Source: Eucalyptus grandis
Taxonomy: Eukaryota > Streptophyta > Magnoliopsida > Myrtales > Myrtaceae
Assembly: GCF_016545825.1 (NCBI RefSeq)
Contig: NC_052614.1
Span: forward strand, 40,332,072 to 40,396,071
Length of the DNA: 64,000 bases
Reading direction: 5' to 3'
Positions 48,188-59,671 of this stretch are shown in pieces. Position 1 is the first letter of the stretch; every line of letters starts with the position of its first letter. The position numbers and the translations under genes are program-made. Below the pieces are notes generated by a model. It was not told where the DNA came from. It made no database searches and saw only the letters and a program-made list of their open reading frames with translations.

Positions 48188-48600
48188 GAAAAAGCATGTC
48201 CAAGAGGTTTCTCGAACACAAAGGTGACACATTAAAGATCCTCGGCTTATACCCCGAGACTTAGAGTATTCTCCTGGGGGCGGGCGATACTGTATTTGTA
48301 CGCATACGCTATAAAATGCGAGTAGCTAGTAGTTGTGTAATTAATGCTGGTAGTTGGTAGATGAGGAGGTGCATCTCCACCGTTAGATCTAAGGGAGATC
48401 TACGGATACGGTTTGCCTTGTACTTGTATATAAAGGGTCTCCTCCCTCATTGTATTCTTATTCACAAGCAATACAAAACCAAAGCTTCTCTCTCTAAGAG
48501 TTTCTCTCTACATACGAGTCTTGTGAGTCAAGTGTGAGATTGTTAGCGAGAGATTCAGAGCAGCTTGAGAAGGAAGGAAGGGAGAGAGCTAACAGCTAAA
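48188..48600 (+). other. Promoter-bearing segment, possible solo LTR fragment
   Basis: Starts tgtcacggcccg and holds a TATA box (TATATAAA, 48427-48434), then a CT-rich leader (cttctctctctaagagtttc) and tgtgagtcaagtgtgag. This layout is typical of plant LTRs, but no partner LTR, primer site or target duplication was found. A real promoter of a lost gene cannot be excluded. Confidence 0.35.
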
Positions 48601-48631
48601 GATCGTTCGCAGAGGAATGGTTGAGAGGGAG

Positions 48632-48827
48632 AAGATGATGATGAAGAAGGAACGAGAAGACGAAGATGATGATGATGATTTTTGAATCAACGTTGCGGGC
48701 GGGAACGGGAATGAGCCGTTGGCGGCAGCAGATGATGATGAAGAAGGAACGAGAAGACGAAAATGATGACGATGATTTTTGAATCAACGTTGAGGGCGGA
48801 ACGGGAATGAGCCGTTGGCGGCAGCGT
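48632..48827. repeat. Direct duplication, two units of about 98 bp
   Basis: The unit gatgatgatgaagaaggaac ... gagccgttggcggcagc occurs at about 48632-48729 and 48730-48827, with few differences (for example gttgcgggcggg versus gttgagggcgg). It contains (GAT)n runs. Confidence 0.85.
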
Positions 48828-49241
48828 TCCTAGGATGCGAATATAATAATTAGCTTATTTTATATAATTTACTCAACAATACATTGTCAATTTCTTCGCT
48901 GCCCATTAAAATTGTCAAGACTCGACCAAAAAAAAATTATCAAGCCACTTTATTTTTCGATCCGCACTAGAAAAGGGAGAAAAAAATACCCCACTAATGT
49001 CCTCTAATCATCGCTATAATTAATTAATCAAAAAAATTAATTGGTGATTTTTTCATACAACCAAATTCTACGCACCTTAATATATCATGTCAAAATCAAT
49101 GTTCATAAGATAACAAGAGACAAATTATAATTCCTTTTTTACTTTAACGAATTACGAATCTTGATAATCGAATTTTGCATGATGTCATTTTGGTTAAGAA
49201 AGAACATTGTATGTAGAAGAATTAGTGATTATTTACAAATA

Positions 49242-49509
49242 GGGGAAAACCACCAATAATCCTCACATTTATCTCAAACTTGTTTTATAACAGCAAAAAC
49301 CCAAACTTCTACCCATGTAACATATTTACTCCAAGCTTTTTTATGACATATGTGACGCATTTGCCCCAAATTATTTTTTTGACACTAAAAACCCTAAAAT
49401 TATATGTGTGACACATTCACATTGGTATAAGTGGGGTAGATCACATAAGTATAATTTTAGGGTAAAGTGTTATAATGAGTGTAATTTGGGATTTTTATGG
49501 TTTTTACCC
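49242..49509. mobile_element. Mutator-like MITE, 268 bp, 9-bp target duplication
   Basis: The ends are inverted copies: left ggggaaaaccaccaataatc, right on the minus strand gggtaaaaaccataaaaatc. The 9-bp direct repeat ttacaaata flanks it exactly at 49233-49241 and 49510-49518. It has no coding capacity. Confidence 0.8.
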
Positions 49510-49518
49510 TTACAAATA

Positions 49519-51011
49519 TACTCGCCACATGCTCGTGCACATTGCATGGATAAGAATTTTTTAAAAATTAAAGTTCAATTAGAGAAATGTACTCTAAATT
49601 TACAAAGTACTTTTACCACTTTTACACAAACAAAACTAAAATTAAGCTATCTTTTCCACTAAGAGAAATGTACTCTAAAATTAATCGAATCGTGCTATTG
49701 ACTAGATATGACAATTTTATCATTATGTGATGTTATTATAGTTACATATCCTAAGATTTTATACTAGTTAGTGCTATTTACACTCTACTAGCCACATTGA
49801 ATGGTTGGCCACTTTTGAAAATCAAAGTTCAAGAAAGTGAAGTTTGCTTTGAAGTTAGGTCTATATTTTTACTCTGTGGCGACTATAATCAAGTGTTAAT
49901 CTTAACCTTCTATCAAGGTCTTAATCTTCCATCAAGGTTTGATTTAATTATATTTTCAGTTTTTTTATTTTGTATGAATATATCATTTATGTCTATAGAA
50001 CTTTGATTTCTATGGCAAATCATTTTAGCCCTTGATAGAATAGAACGCAGTAATTGGAGCTTACTATTGTTTTTAGTTTTGATTTTATTCTATTTAAATT
50101 TTTTCCTTGGGATTAAAATTAAATATTCTAATACTTTATGAAATTGGGATTTTTCATTTTGTAATGTTCACTTTTAGGACAATTAATGCTGGATTGGAAT
50201 TTAATAATCGGTCAGGGAGAAGCCCGAACCAGCCTGTGAAACTCCAAAACAACCCCAAGACCGTAGCACAAGAAAACAACCATCAACCATGTTCAAAGAA
50301 ATCTTAATGGAAGCAATGCGAGTCATGCCCGCACTCGTTGCCCATTTTCATCCTCGCAAGGACAGATGCACTTTCTACCGTCGGACTCCTCCGACATAAT
50401 TATTCTCCTAAACAAAGTGATCCGATCATGTAACACAACTTACAGAAATTAAATTGACACAGGCTTTCTCTCGGTCAAAAGTGACACCAACCAAAAAATC
50501 CACACTGGGAAGTATAATTATCCCAGATGAGCCAGAAACTCTTGCGGCTTCTTCCTCCACACTATGAGATGCAGAAAACAGAGGATGGAAGAAGGGTTTT
50601 CCTTCAGAGTGTCGCCAACACATCTACACCTCAACAACCTCAGATTGAGCCTGCAGAATGAAAGGGTAGAGAGAGAAATGATCTCAATATGCCGGGTTAA
50701 TTTCTTGCTCAGTGACCTCTTTCTGCATGACCAAAACACCGAACAAGCATATGTGCAAACGGTACAGGCTAATTCATGTCAAACTATTGGAGACAATTCA
50801 TTTTGTCAAATAGCATTCAGCGTGACACATTCCGCATCCAGAACAAGATTCTGAAATGTGAGCTCACTCTTGCTTTGAACTACAGATGCTAGCAATGCGA
50901 AAAATGACATTTCCGTAACCCAAATAAAGTATTACCCAATCACCCTCCATCTTTCATAAATGAATTTGACATGAGATGCCGTTGCACATCATCTGATACT
51001 CCAATGAATTC
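49519..51011 (-). other. Non-repetitive region; possible 3' UTR/introns of a host gene
   Basis: Bases 50200-51011 are of mixed composition without any repeat signature, unlike the rest of the window. They lie downstream (minus strand) of the putative exon at 51012-51130 and may be its 3' UTR or intron. No protein-like frame is secure within it. Confidence 0.35.
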
Positions 51012-51130
51012 TCAGCTTTTCTGTTCGTCAAAGGGGGGCAAACCCCATTCTGATGGATCGAAATCCAACAGAGATTTCAGTACTTGGTCCGCTACATCAT
51101 GAAAAGAGCTATCAAGCCTGGGATCTGGCA
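51012..51130 (-). CDS. Possible C-terminal exon of an unidentified host gene, cut by the gap
   Basis: From the gap edge leftward, one minus-strand frame stays open for 38 codons and closes with TGA at 51012-51014. It reads PDPRLDSSFHDVADQV, then LKSLLDFDPSEWGLPPFDEQ, then KS. The composition (acidic, amphipathic, with a WG and PP near the end) looks like an ordinary plant protein C-terminus, not transposon sequence. The upstream part lies in the 100-N gap or beyond. The family is not recognised, and a chance open frame of this length is possible. Confidence 0.4.
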
Positions 51131-51230
51131 NNNNNNNNNNNNNNNNNNNNNNNNNNNNNNNNNNNNNNNNNNNNNNNNNNNNNNNNNNNNNNNNNNNNNN
51201 NNNNNNNNNNNNNNNNNNNNNNNNNNNNNN
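51131..51230. other. Assembly gap, 100 N
   Basis: Exactly 100 N, a conventional gap of unknown size. Sequence type changes across it (unique-looking on the left, LTR on the right). Confidence 0.99.
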
Positions 51231-53409
51231 GCACGAAATTCCGAGAAAATAATGTCCCGACGAAATTTTCGAAATTTAATAAATAATTAATTTTATTCCG
51301 AAAATAATTAAATAATAATATCCATATTTTTACAATCCACACTAAATTTATAATATCCAACCATCAATTTCAAAATCTGAATACACAAAGAGCGATCAAG
51401 CAAAATTCTGAGATAATAAGGTCCCAACGAAATTTTCGAATTTAATAAATAATTAAATTTATTTCGAAAATAATTAAATAATAATATTTTAATAATTTGA
51501 ATAATAATATATTATCAAATTATTAAATAATTTCGAAATATTTATTTAATCCAAAATTACCTCATTAAAGTCAAATCAAGGCTTATCATAATATAAACAT
51601 ACTTAGCCTTAATTAAACACACTTTAAACTAAACACCACTTTAATTTAATCTACTCTTAAATAAATTAAACTAAACACTTAATAACACTTAACATAAACT
51701 AAGCACCCTAAAGCATCATTAACTCTATAATCAAGATTTAGTGAGCTAAACTCACTTGATTAACGAACCGATAGGACCAAAACGACGAGGACGTCGAGGG
51801 GATTGACTTTTCTCAAGGCAGGCCGAGCATCCGGGGTCGGGAAGCCGACCAAAACGGGCCAAACGTCCGCTGCCATACCCATTTTTCCAGCTACTATTTG
51901 GGGCCGAGAGCGAGCAAATTCGGAGCTGGGTCGAGCTAGACAGGGCCAGTGGTGGTCCGGCTGAGCTCCAACGGTCTAGGCGGCAGCATACGGCAGCGGA
52001 GGGAGCTCTGGCGGTGGCCTGAACTGTTTGGGGAAGCTACTGGAACTCAGCTGAAACAGGGACGACTAGGACGGCTAGGCATTGGCCAAGCGCGGGCGAG
52101 GCGGGCAGCGACGAAGCGCGAGACGGCGAGCGGCGGTGGCGTACGGTCCTGTGGCGTGCGACAGTGTCAAGCAGCGCTGCTGGCTGCTGCTTCGGCGTTC
52201 TCATATCTGCTGGGAACGTCGAGCACGAGTAGGAGAGGGAGGAGAGAGGGAGGCGGTGGCACGGTGTTGGCGTGAGCGGGCGGTGAGCGGCCTAGCAGTG
52301 CGAATGGCGGCGGCAACCAGCGACGGACGGAGCTATGGGCTGCTGCATCTGGCTTCTTTGGTTGCTGGGCGTGCAAAGGAGAAGAAGATGGAGAGGGGGG
52401 TGCCAACGAGAGAGAGAGAGAGAGAGAGAGCGAGGAGAGAGAATGAAGGGGCCACCTCTTTTCTTTTCTTTTTCTTTTTCTTTAATCCAACAAAAATGGC
52501 CCACCATAACCTAAGATGACATCGCATTCCACTCACTCAATCCTCCACAACCTCTTCCAGTGGGTTCAATTTCATTTTCCCCCGAGGCATAAAATCTTGT
52601 ACAACAACTTCTTCAATTCCACTCGATTCTCTTCCAATTGAATCAAATTGAAGTCTATAACATTAATCCAATATCACCACATTTCAATTTACGTAATCAC
52701 TTTACTATAGAACCAACTTGAGTCCCAAAAGCACAACCAAAAACTGGCCTATTAATTTCTTTAGCCAAATTAGCCATTCTCTGATTTAATTGCTGAAAAA
52801 TTTTGATTACATGAAAAATCTTCCAAAGATGAGTCAATGTTCCTAAAATGATTTGTGACACACACAGACTTCGAATTTCTGAATTCGATCTCAATTCACG
52901 GTTAATTTCACTCTGGCACGATATTAGCACGTCCTGATCTACCGGGTAGCTTTTAGAAATTTTCGTGCATTTGACCTGTGGTTGATCAATTCAAGCCACA
53001 ATGTACATCTTTGACACATTGGCAACTCTCGATTATCGGGATAATCTCAAGGTTTCAAACACGGACACAGGGTATCCAAACAATAGAAAAGTCAGTCCGG
53101 TGCCGATCGACAAGAATTGTGTGATCTGGTGGAATCACCCACACTCGATCACATGCCTTTATCGAGTCGACCTATTTCCAGTCTCTAATCGATTTTTAAC
53201 TATGCCGTAATAACCATTGCAGATTAACTCGGTCGAAAGGTCGTTTCCTGGTCAAATTCTTGAGTCCGATGCATTAGAATTTCTTAACGGCTTCACCTGA
53301 TGACTAGTTATCCCATGAGTGATCAGTTCAGGGAAAAGAACTATATGCATGCCAATGAAATGTTCGTCTCAATTTATTGGAAACAGAATTGGAAAATCGA
53401 GATGTCACA
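51231..53409 (+). repeat. Long LTR (about 2.2 kb or more), 5' end lost in the gap
   Basis: Has a duplicated AT-rich block (51233-51320 and 51399-51487, both with cgaaattttcga and aataattaaataataata), a GC-rich part (51780-52400), a GA run and CT-rich tract (52410-52485), and a 3' part that ends gagatgtcaca at 53409. The last 550 bp match the right arm of the palindrome at 16476-18705. No internal retrotransposon domains lie beside it, so it is probably a solo LTR. Copia RT sequence begins directly after it, which implies insertion into that element. ORFs in 51949-52536 are composition artefacts. Confidence 0.7.
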
Positions 53410-54700
53410 AGTAGTGAGGTTAGAAGCAATTAGATTATTACTTGCTTTTGCTTACTATAAAAATTTCAGGTTATCCAAATGGATATCAAAAGTGCATTCC
53501 TAAATGGATTTATCCAAGAAGTCTATGTGGAACCACCAATTGATTTTGAAGATCCAAGAAAGGCAGACTCAGTCTACAAATTGAAAAGGGCCCTATATGG
53601 ACTAAAGCAAGCACCTCAAGCGTGGTATGAAAGGTTAAGTAAATTTCTAATTCAAAATGGTTTTGAAAAAGGGAAGGTAGATACTACTTTGTTAATAAAG
53701 AACAAAAGAAAAGACTTTTTATTAGTTCAAATTTATGTCGATGATATTATTTTTGGATCTCCTAATGAAAATCTATGCAAGAAATTTTCTAAGTCTATGC
53801 AGAATGAATTCAAAATGAGTATGATGGGTGAATTAATCTTCTTTCTCGGACTACAAGTTAAACAATCGAAGAAATGGATTTTCATTCATCAAGAAAAGTA
53901 TGCAAATGATCTCATCAACAAATTTGGATTGGAGAACTATAAGAAGACAGAGACTCCAATGTCAAGTTCTTCGAAGCTAGATAAAGATGAAGGAGGAAAG
54001 AAAGTTGACCAGAAACTTTACAGGAGTATTATCGGTACACTTCTTTACCTTATTGCATCTAGACTTAACATATTGTTTAGTGTTTGCATTTGTGCTAGAT
54101 TTCAATCAGATCCCAAAGAATCTCATCTAAGTGCTGCGAAACGCATAATCAAATACGTTGCAACAGCTCCAAGGCTAGGTCTATGGTATCCCAAAGAATG
54201 AGACTTAACTCTCCTTGGTTATTCAAATGCAAATTTAACAGGTTGTAGAGTTGATAAGAAGAGTACTTCTGGCACTTAATAATTGCTTAGAAACAAGCTT
54301 GTTTTGTGATTTTCAAGGAAACAAAGTACCGTAGCTTTATCAACAGCAGAAGCAGAGTATGTGACTCTTGGGAGCTGTTGTTCTCAAATTTTGTGGATAA
54401 GACAATAGCTAAGAGACTTTGCAATCAAAAAATCGTGCACCGAGATCAAACGCGACATAAGATATTGTCTTATTTCATAAGATATCAGTGCTATTAATCT
54501 CACAAAGAATCCAATTCTTCATTCAAGGACAAAGCATATAAACATCATTTCATAAGATATCATGTTCAAAATGGAGAAATTTTGATTCAGTTCATCGATT
54601 CAAAGAATCAGCTAGCGGATATATTTACAAAGCCACTGGAGAAAAATCTTCTTGAGTTTATTCACACCAAACTAAATATTATATCTTATACCGGTTAAAG
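53410..54700 (+). pseudogene. copia RT and RNase H (partial)
   Basis: The main frame (53479-54201) holds MDIKSAFLNGFIQEVYVEPP, LKRALYGLKQAPQAWYERL, the catalytic YVDD at residues 86-89, and the thumb region with GTLLYLIASRLNILFSV. A frameshift near 53470 separates it from the upstream RLEAIR block. RNase H follows with stops (LLGYSNANLTGCRVDKKSTSGT, then a TAA), ending with NQLADIFTKPLEKN. It would copy element RNA into DNA; this copy is defective but fairly young. Confidence 0.88.
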
Positions 54701-55069
54701 TATGAAGCAGTCAAACTCAGAATGTGCATACTCTACTTCAATATATTTCTATTCCACGTATTTTTATTATTGCAAATATAAAAGGTGAGAATATCGAAAT
54801 CATTTACTGCCTAATTTATTTGCTGGAAGATATTATTTTTGGCATTCATATTTTATTTTTCCTTTTTGAAAATTGATCCGAAGTACAACGGTTCGTTTAC
54901 TCCTTTTTATCCTCTTTACTGTCAAGATGATTCACCTTCACCTTCGAATTCTCTCAAAACCCCTAAAATACAAAAATTCTACTCTCACTTTTACTCTCAA
55001 GCCTTGATCTACAAAAGTTTTCATCTTTTCATCCGAACGAGTCAAAGGAATCCTCCACTGTTGTAAAGA

Positions 55070-57410
55070 ATGTCGTTCCAAAGGAAGTCTTCTCGGATTG
55101 CAAGCAGGGGACCACGAAGTATGCCTACGGGTCCTACCTTCTTTTACATTTCTGGAGAGGAAGATTCTCCTCCGCAACAACAACAACAACAACAGCAGCA
55201 ACAACAATCTCAACCGCATGCATCTCAACCTCCTCTGCATCATCATGAGGAAGAAGAGATCAATGAAGACATCAAACCTATAAGAACGCTGAGACCCGAA
55301 TTCCTCTTTAAACTCTATAATCAGTTAAAGTAGGGTGGAACTGCGATGACTTTCATAGACGAGTTTTTGAAAGAGAGGGATTACAGAAATGAGACTCAGT
55401 TCTTGAGATCGATGGAATGGCTAGGCATTGCAGAGGAAGGAACGACAAACAGAACTTATGCTAATTTTCCAGCGGATCTGAGGTTTAGTTCCTTTAATCA
55501 GCTTGAGATTAAAGACGATGATGAGATGTTGTACGCTAACTTTCAACCTAGGATGGGTGTTGCTGCAGGTGTACATGTTGAGGGAAAGGATTTGTTTCAT
55601 TTAAAGGAACACAAACAAACTTTTTTTCTAAACAGCTGAAAAGAGGGGTGATAAACCCTCGAACTATGGACTTCGAGTTCTTGGACTCTTTGGAAGTGAA
55701 TCTGAGGCAAAAATTTGCTCTCCTTCAACTTGACTGATTATGTTCAAAAACTAATGTCGCTTACGTGGAATTAACTGCTTACTTTTATTCGAATCTATAT
55801 TTTCTTGATGCGAATAGATTCTTCTTTTCCATAAGAGACAAAGATTTTACAGTGGATGTTGACACTCTGGTTGATGTTATTAGGGTGGAAAGAGGGAGTT
55901 TCCGACCAATCAACGTGTCAGTTGGTCATGCTACGAGCTTCCTTGTGAAGGACAAACTATCTGAAGGTGGCATCATCTATCAAAGGATGACTGCCTCGAA
56001 CATTTTACTACACAAGGTTGTAATAAACTGCATCCGACCAAAGTCTACATCCAAGACTGATGTTTCCCACTCAGAGGCCAAACTGATGTTTGCAATCAGC
56101 AACCGGATGAAGTTCTCGCTGCCCCACACTATCCTCATGCACATGTACAGAACTGTGGTAAAGGATAGAGGACAACTTCCTTATTCAGTGCTGGTCACCA
56201 AGCTGTTCAAACACTTTCAAATTCGGTTTCCTCCATCTCTGTGTGTTCAGACCATTGCTCCTATGGTGATAGGATTAAAGATGGTTTCGAAAATGAGACT
56301 GAAGGAGCTGAACAAGAAGCTGGAGCGCTTTAAGGAGAAGTCCACAACCAAGATCAAACAAGACTCTACTGCGCAGAAACAAAAAGGCAAGGAGCCTGCA
56401 ATTGAATCAACAAAGAAGAAGAGAGCCCTTATCTTGCAGGACGAAGAAGATGAGGACGAAATTACTCTTTCTGCATTTGCCTTGCGAAATCTTAAGAGTT
56501 TTGTAAGTTTTGAGTAGTCGGGAAACCAAGAAGGAAGAAGCCAAGAAGAAAGAAGAAAAGGAAGAGAAGAAAGAAGAGAAGGAAGAGAAGAGAGGAGAGA
56601 AGACAGAGAAGAAGGAGAAAGAGAAAGAGAAAGAAGAAGAGAAGGAGAAGAACAAGGCAATGATGACTCTTTTGAGTCAACTCTAGCGATATCCTTGTCA
56701 GGGGATTCTGAGCAAACTAGGACTAGAACTGGCGGAGATGGAATGCACGAAGAACATCACTCTGAAGCAAGAACTGAAAAGGAGCAAGAAGAGGTTTTCG
56801 CCTCTCCACCTATAGCCACAGAAATAGGGGGAGCTCGTGAAACAAGTGGTACCTCCTCTCCTATTTTTACAAGTGATGTTAGCAGATCTCCAGCAATAGA
56901 GGATGTGTATGCCTCTCAATTCCATGAAGCTAATGTTGAGGCATCCTCTCAAGCCCTAGTGATCGACATGCTGATGTCCCCTTTGACCTCAATGCTCATG
57001 GAATTGATTTGCCTAAACCCAATGCTGAAACAGAGACTACAGAAGACTTCAAAAGCCTGTTAGATATCCTTTTGGATTTAAAGAGTCAGATATACGGAAT
57101 AGAGTTTGAGATCAAGCACCTCAAAACAGCTTTGCAGTCTACATCAGATTCTCTACATGAACAGATTCAAGCTCTCAAGCTTCAGATTCAACAAAATGCA
57201 AAGGGTGAAAACCTTGAGAAGCTGACAGAGATCGTGAGGAAGCTAGAGGAGATAGTGCACCATGGGGATTACCAGCTCATTCGTATCCCCAAACAGCCCC
57301 GACTCTATCTCGTCTTCATTTTTCATTTAAGTTCTCCACTTTTTACTACTGACAAAAAGGGGGAGAATGGTGCATATTTAAATTCAACTCATTCAACTTT
57401 TTTTGATTAA
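55070..57410 (+). pseudogene. Envelope-like / plant-transposon-domain ORF after copia pol
   Basis: The frame starts MSFQRKSSRIASRG, with a poly-Gln run (about 11 Q, residues 36-46) and a TAG stop at 55331. It continues to a lost base in a T-run at 55621-55627, then reads on through ELTAYFYSNLYFLDANRFFF to a lysine-rich region ending at 56517. The 220 residues with Y..L.F.. and DKDFTVDVDTLVDVIRV resemble the putative plant transposon protein domain found in third ORFs of SIRE- and Athila-type elements. An E/K-rich stretch and a coiled coil (57060-57290, heptad-like L spacing) follow. Function is unknown; the envelope-like label is positional. It is broken in at least four places. Confidence 0.6.
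57354..57367 (+). other. Polypurine tract of the SIRE-like element
   Basis: aaaaagggggagaa, the usual SIRE-type tract. It is followed by about 340 bp before the likely LTR start, so either the LTR begins here (tggtgcat) or a second tract near 57695 (aaaatggaaaga) is used. Confidence 0.55.
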
Positions 57411-57708
57411 CTTTTTGTCACTGCACTATTTTGGTTGGACTATTGAACTTATGTGGCACTGACTTAATGCATGCTTGTTGCAACTTTGTTGGAACTGAAT
57501 GCATGCTTGCTGCAACTTTGTTGGTAATACTATGGTTATGTGGTTGGATAGTTGTTTGTTTTGAACTAACACTTTTTTTGTGATTGCAGAATAATCACTA
57601 TCCATCCAAATTCTATTTATTCTTTATAAGTAGTTCTTAAAAGTTGTTTTGCAGGTAGAAAGTACTTAAATCTACAGGAAAGTTTTGTCACCATAAAAAT
57701 GGAAAGAT

Positions 57709-58651
57709 TGTTGGAGAAAACTCCTTAAGGTTTTGAAGTTGAAAAACGTATCCAAAGTCTATTTCAATGACTTTCAGACTTTAGTGTCAAAGTCTAAGGA
57801 GCGCCAGACTTTAGGTTCAAAGTATGTTCTCAATGACAATTTCCAGACTAAAGAATGAAGACTTATCCAAATGCGAGATTATCTTTATTTCTTCAAGGAA
57901 TCAATCTGTATGGCTTATGGATGATCTTATAGCTAGATACAGCACCCGCGTAATTGATTATCTTTATTGATTTCAATCCCAATAATCAAATCTTTTGAAA
58001 GGCAAGTAAACTTGGAAAGTTCTACTTATGGAAACCAAATATCCTAGTTGTATGGATGAACAGGATTGACGGGCTTTCATCTCAATCATCATACGACTCG
58101 AGATCACCTTTACTGATTTTGTCCAACGGGTGAATTGAAAGAATTCCTTTGGAAAGTGCCAACGGTCGTTTTGGCGTGAAGGAGTATTTAAGGTGGACTC
58201 ATTAGTGGTTCGATAATAGAGCATGAAAGAAAAATTTCAAAGTCTGAAGCTTCCCAGTTCCTTGCTACTTCATTTGCTAAGCTAAAATTGTACTAAAAAA
58301 AGAGAACATACATTTGTGAGACTTCGGAAGAGTATAGTAGAATCTCTGCACAGTGAAGTCAAGATCGTGAGACTGTAAAAATTCTTTTGATTCATAGTGG
58401 AATCCAGCCAATAGGCTGTCAGCATGGGAGAGTGGACGTAGACTTGATCTAAGCCGAACCATTACAAACATTGTGTTTTATTCTCTTCCCTGAACTCTTT
58501 TAATCATTTGTAGTTCTATTTAATTGCTAAGTCTCAACTCACTTTAGTTTGCTAAGACTCAATTCCACAAAGAAATCATCTTTCTTTATTCTGTGAAAAA
58601 TTATTTTCACACCTATTCACCCCTTTCTAGATGTTTGTACTAGCCCTTTCA
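57709..58651 (+). repeat. Probable 3' LTR of the SIRE-like element
   Basis: Starts TGTTGGAGAAAACTCC after a purine-rich stretch and ends near tagccctttca. The internal R/U5-like words gagtggacgtag and cacctattcaccc are common in copia LTRs. No 5' LTR is available for comparison, so the ends are approximate. Confidence 0.5.
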
Positions 58652-58685
58652 AGATCAAACCACGTCCACTCTCCCACGCTGATAG
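58652..58685 (-). repeat. Inverted fragment of a copia LTR
   Basis: The minus strand reads ctatcagcgtgggagagtgg and then acgtggtttgatc, matching 58417-58450 in the LTR just upstream (ctgtcagcatgggagagtgg). It is a short piece of a second, inverted copia LTR, cut off by the gypsy LTR at 58686. Confidence 0.6.
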
Positions 58686-58981
58686 TGTCACGCCCTGATC
58701 CTCCGAGAACGCGCCCATCCCTCCTTGGTCAATTAATAGCGATGTCCCAGGAAGGTCGCCGACCCACTCATTTTAATGCACATGTAAAAGCAGAATAAAA
58801 GTCCCCAGACAATAACACAATGTGATAGAAAAGTAGGCCATAAATTTTTAAACCACACATCACACTTACATACATCACAAACTAGAATGTATATATTATA
58901 ATACAAACTACTAAGTCAAGTCCTAAACAAGCCAGTCCAGAAAGTAAAGTCTACAAACAGGGGTGGGGGTTTCAAAAGCCA

Positions 58982-59377
58982 CTACGGGTCATCATCATCT
59001 TCAATTTCTCCTTCCTCCACACTCCAGCTGGAGCCTACTGCTGAGTACACATGAGAATCTGGATCATCAAGCTTAAGATCCTTCATGTCCACCACCGAGC
59101 CACCCTTAGGGTCGGTCGTACCTTTCCCAAACGCAACCTCCAACACATACAAAGACACCTCACATTCCGGTACTAGGCCCTCTCTCTGCCTATTACCATA
59201 CAAGCGATACCATGACCTATATCGTTGGGGCACCTTTTTAGGTAAACCCACATTAACCCAGCTTATGGACTGCACCAGCTCGTATTGCAGCCCCTCGGGA
59301 TCCCCATGGATTGGAATGTAGTGCATCTGTTCTGTGAGCTTCTTGGGTTGCCCAAAATATTCAGGGGGAGCTGCCAT
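58982..59377 (-). CDS. LTR-embedded ORF, 131 aa, unknown function
   Basis: An intact frame starting MAAPPEYFGQPKKLTEQMHY, soluble in character, with a Trp/Tyr/Arg-rich middle (YRSWYRLYGNRQREG) and a very acidic tail (EEGEIEDDDD). There is no signal peptide, membrane segment or known motif. An AG directly precedes the ATG (tttcatgtccatag), so it may begin just after a splice acceptor. The start lies 692 bp from the LTR end; the ORF at 62144 in the opposite LTR has the same placement. It may be an accessory protein of the retroelement. The family is not recognised. Confidence 0.5.
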   Translation of the reverse strand: MAAPPEYFGQPKKLTEQMHYIPIHGDPEGLQYELVQSISWVNVGLPKKVPQRYRSWYRLYGNRQREGLVPECEVSLYVLEVAFGKGTTDPKGGSVVDMKDLKLDDPDSHVYSAVGSSWSVEEGEIEDDDDP

Positions 59378-59671
59378 CTATGGACATGAAAATGGTTATC
59401 CCACAACGGGGTGAGATTATGTCTCAGCGAGTTCTACCCCGTAAGCCCTGATTAGAAAGAAAATACGCCCCAAGGGTTGCCTAAGCGCAAACATGGGGTA
59501 GATGACTTACTTTGGTCTCCACTTCTTCCTACAAGTCAATTTAATTCATAACTACTGACAAACCACACCATCCAATCAATTCGGATCAAATCAGCGATCA
59601 ATCAACTTAGTCGATTACATGTCATTGAAACCATCACACGGTCATTTCAATTATTCATTCTTGACTTTAAT

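Larger units (their letters stand above)
53410..58651 (+). mobile_element. SIRE-like Ty1/copia element, 5' part missing
   Basis: Begins inside RT (VRLEAIRLLLAFA) at the edge of the LTR insertion and continues with RT, RNase H, an extra envelope-like ORF region, a polypurine tract (57354-57367, aaaaagggggagaa) and a probable 3' LTR (57709-58651). An additional ORF after pol is characteristic of the SIRE/Maximus lineage. gag, protease and integrase would lie to the left, beyond the inserted LTR or gap, and are not seen. Confidence 0.75.

Noticed and set aside
51053..51360. ORFs crossing the gap
   Set aside because: They pass through 100 N and are meaningless.
52082..52536. ORFs of 145 aa and smaller
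   Set aside because: They lie in the GC-rich and GA-repeat part of an LTR; overlapping frames have no motifs.
56247..56680. Ser/Leu/Phe-rich minus-strand ORFs
   Set aside because: Antisense of the Lys/Glu-rich GAAGAG stretch of the copia third ORF.
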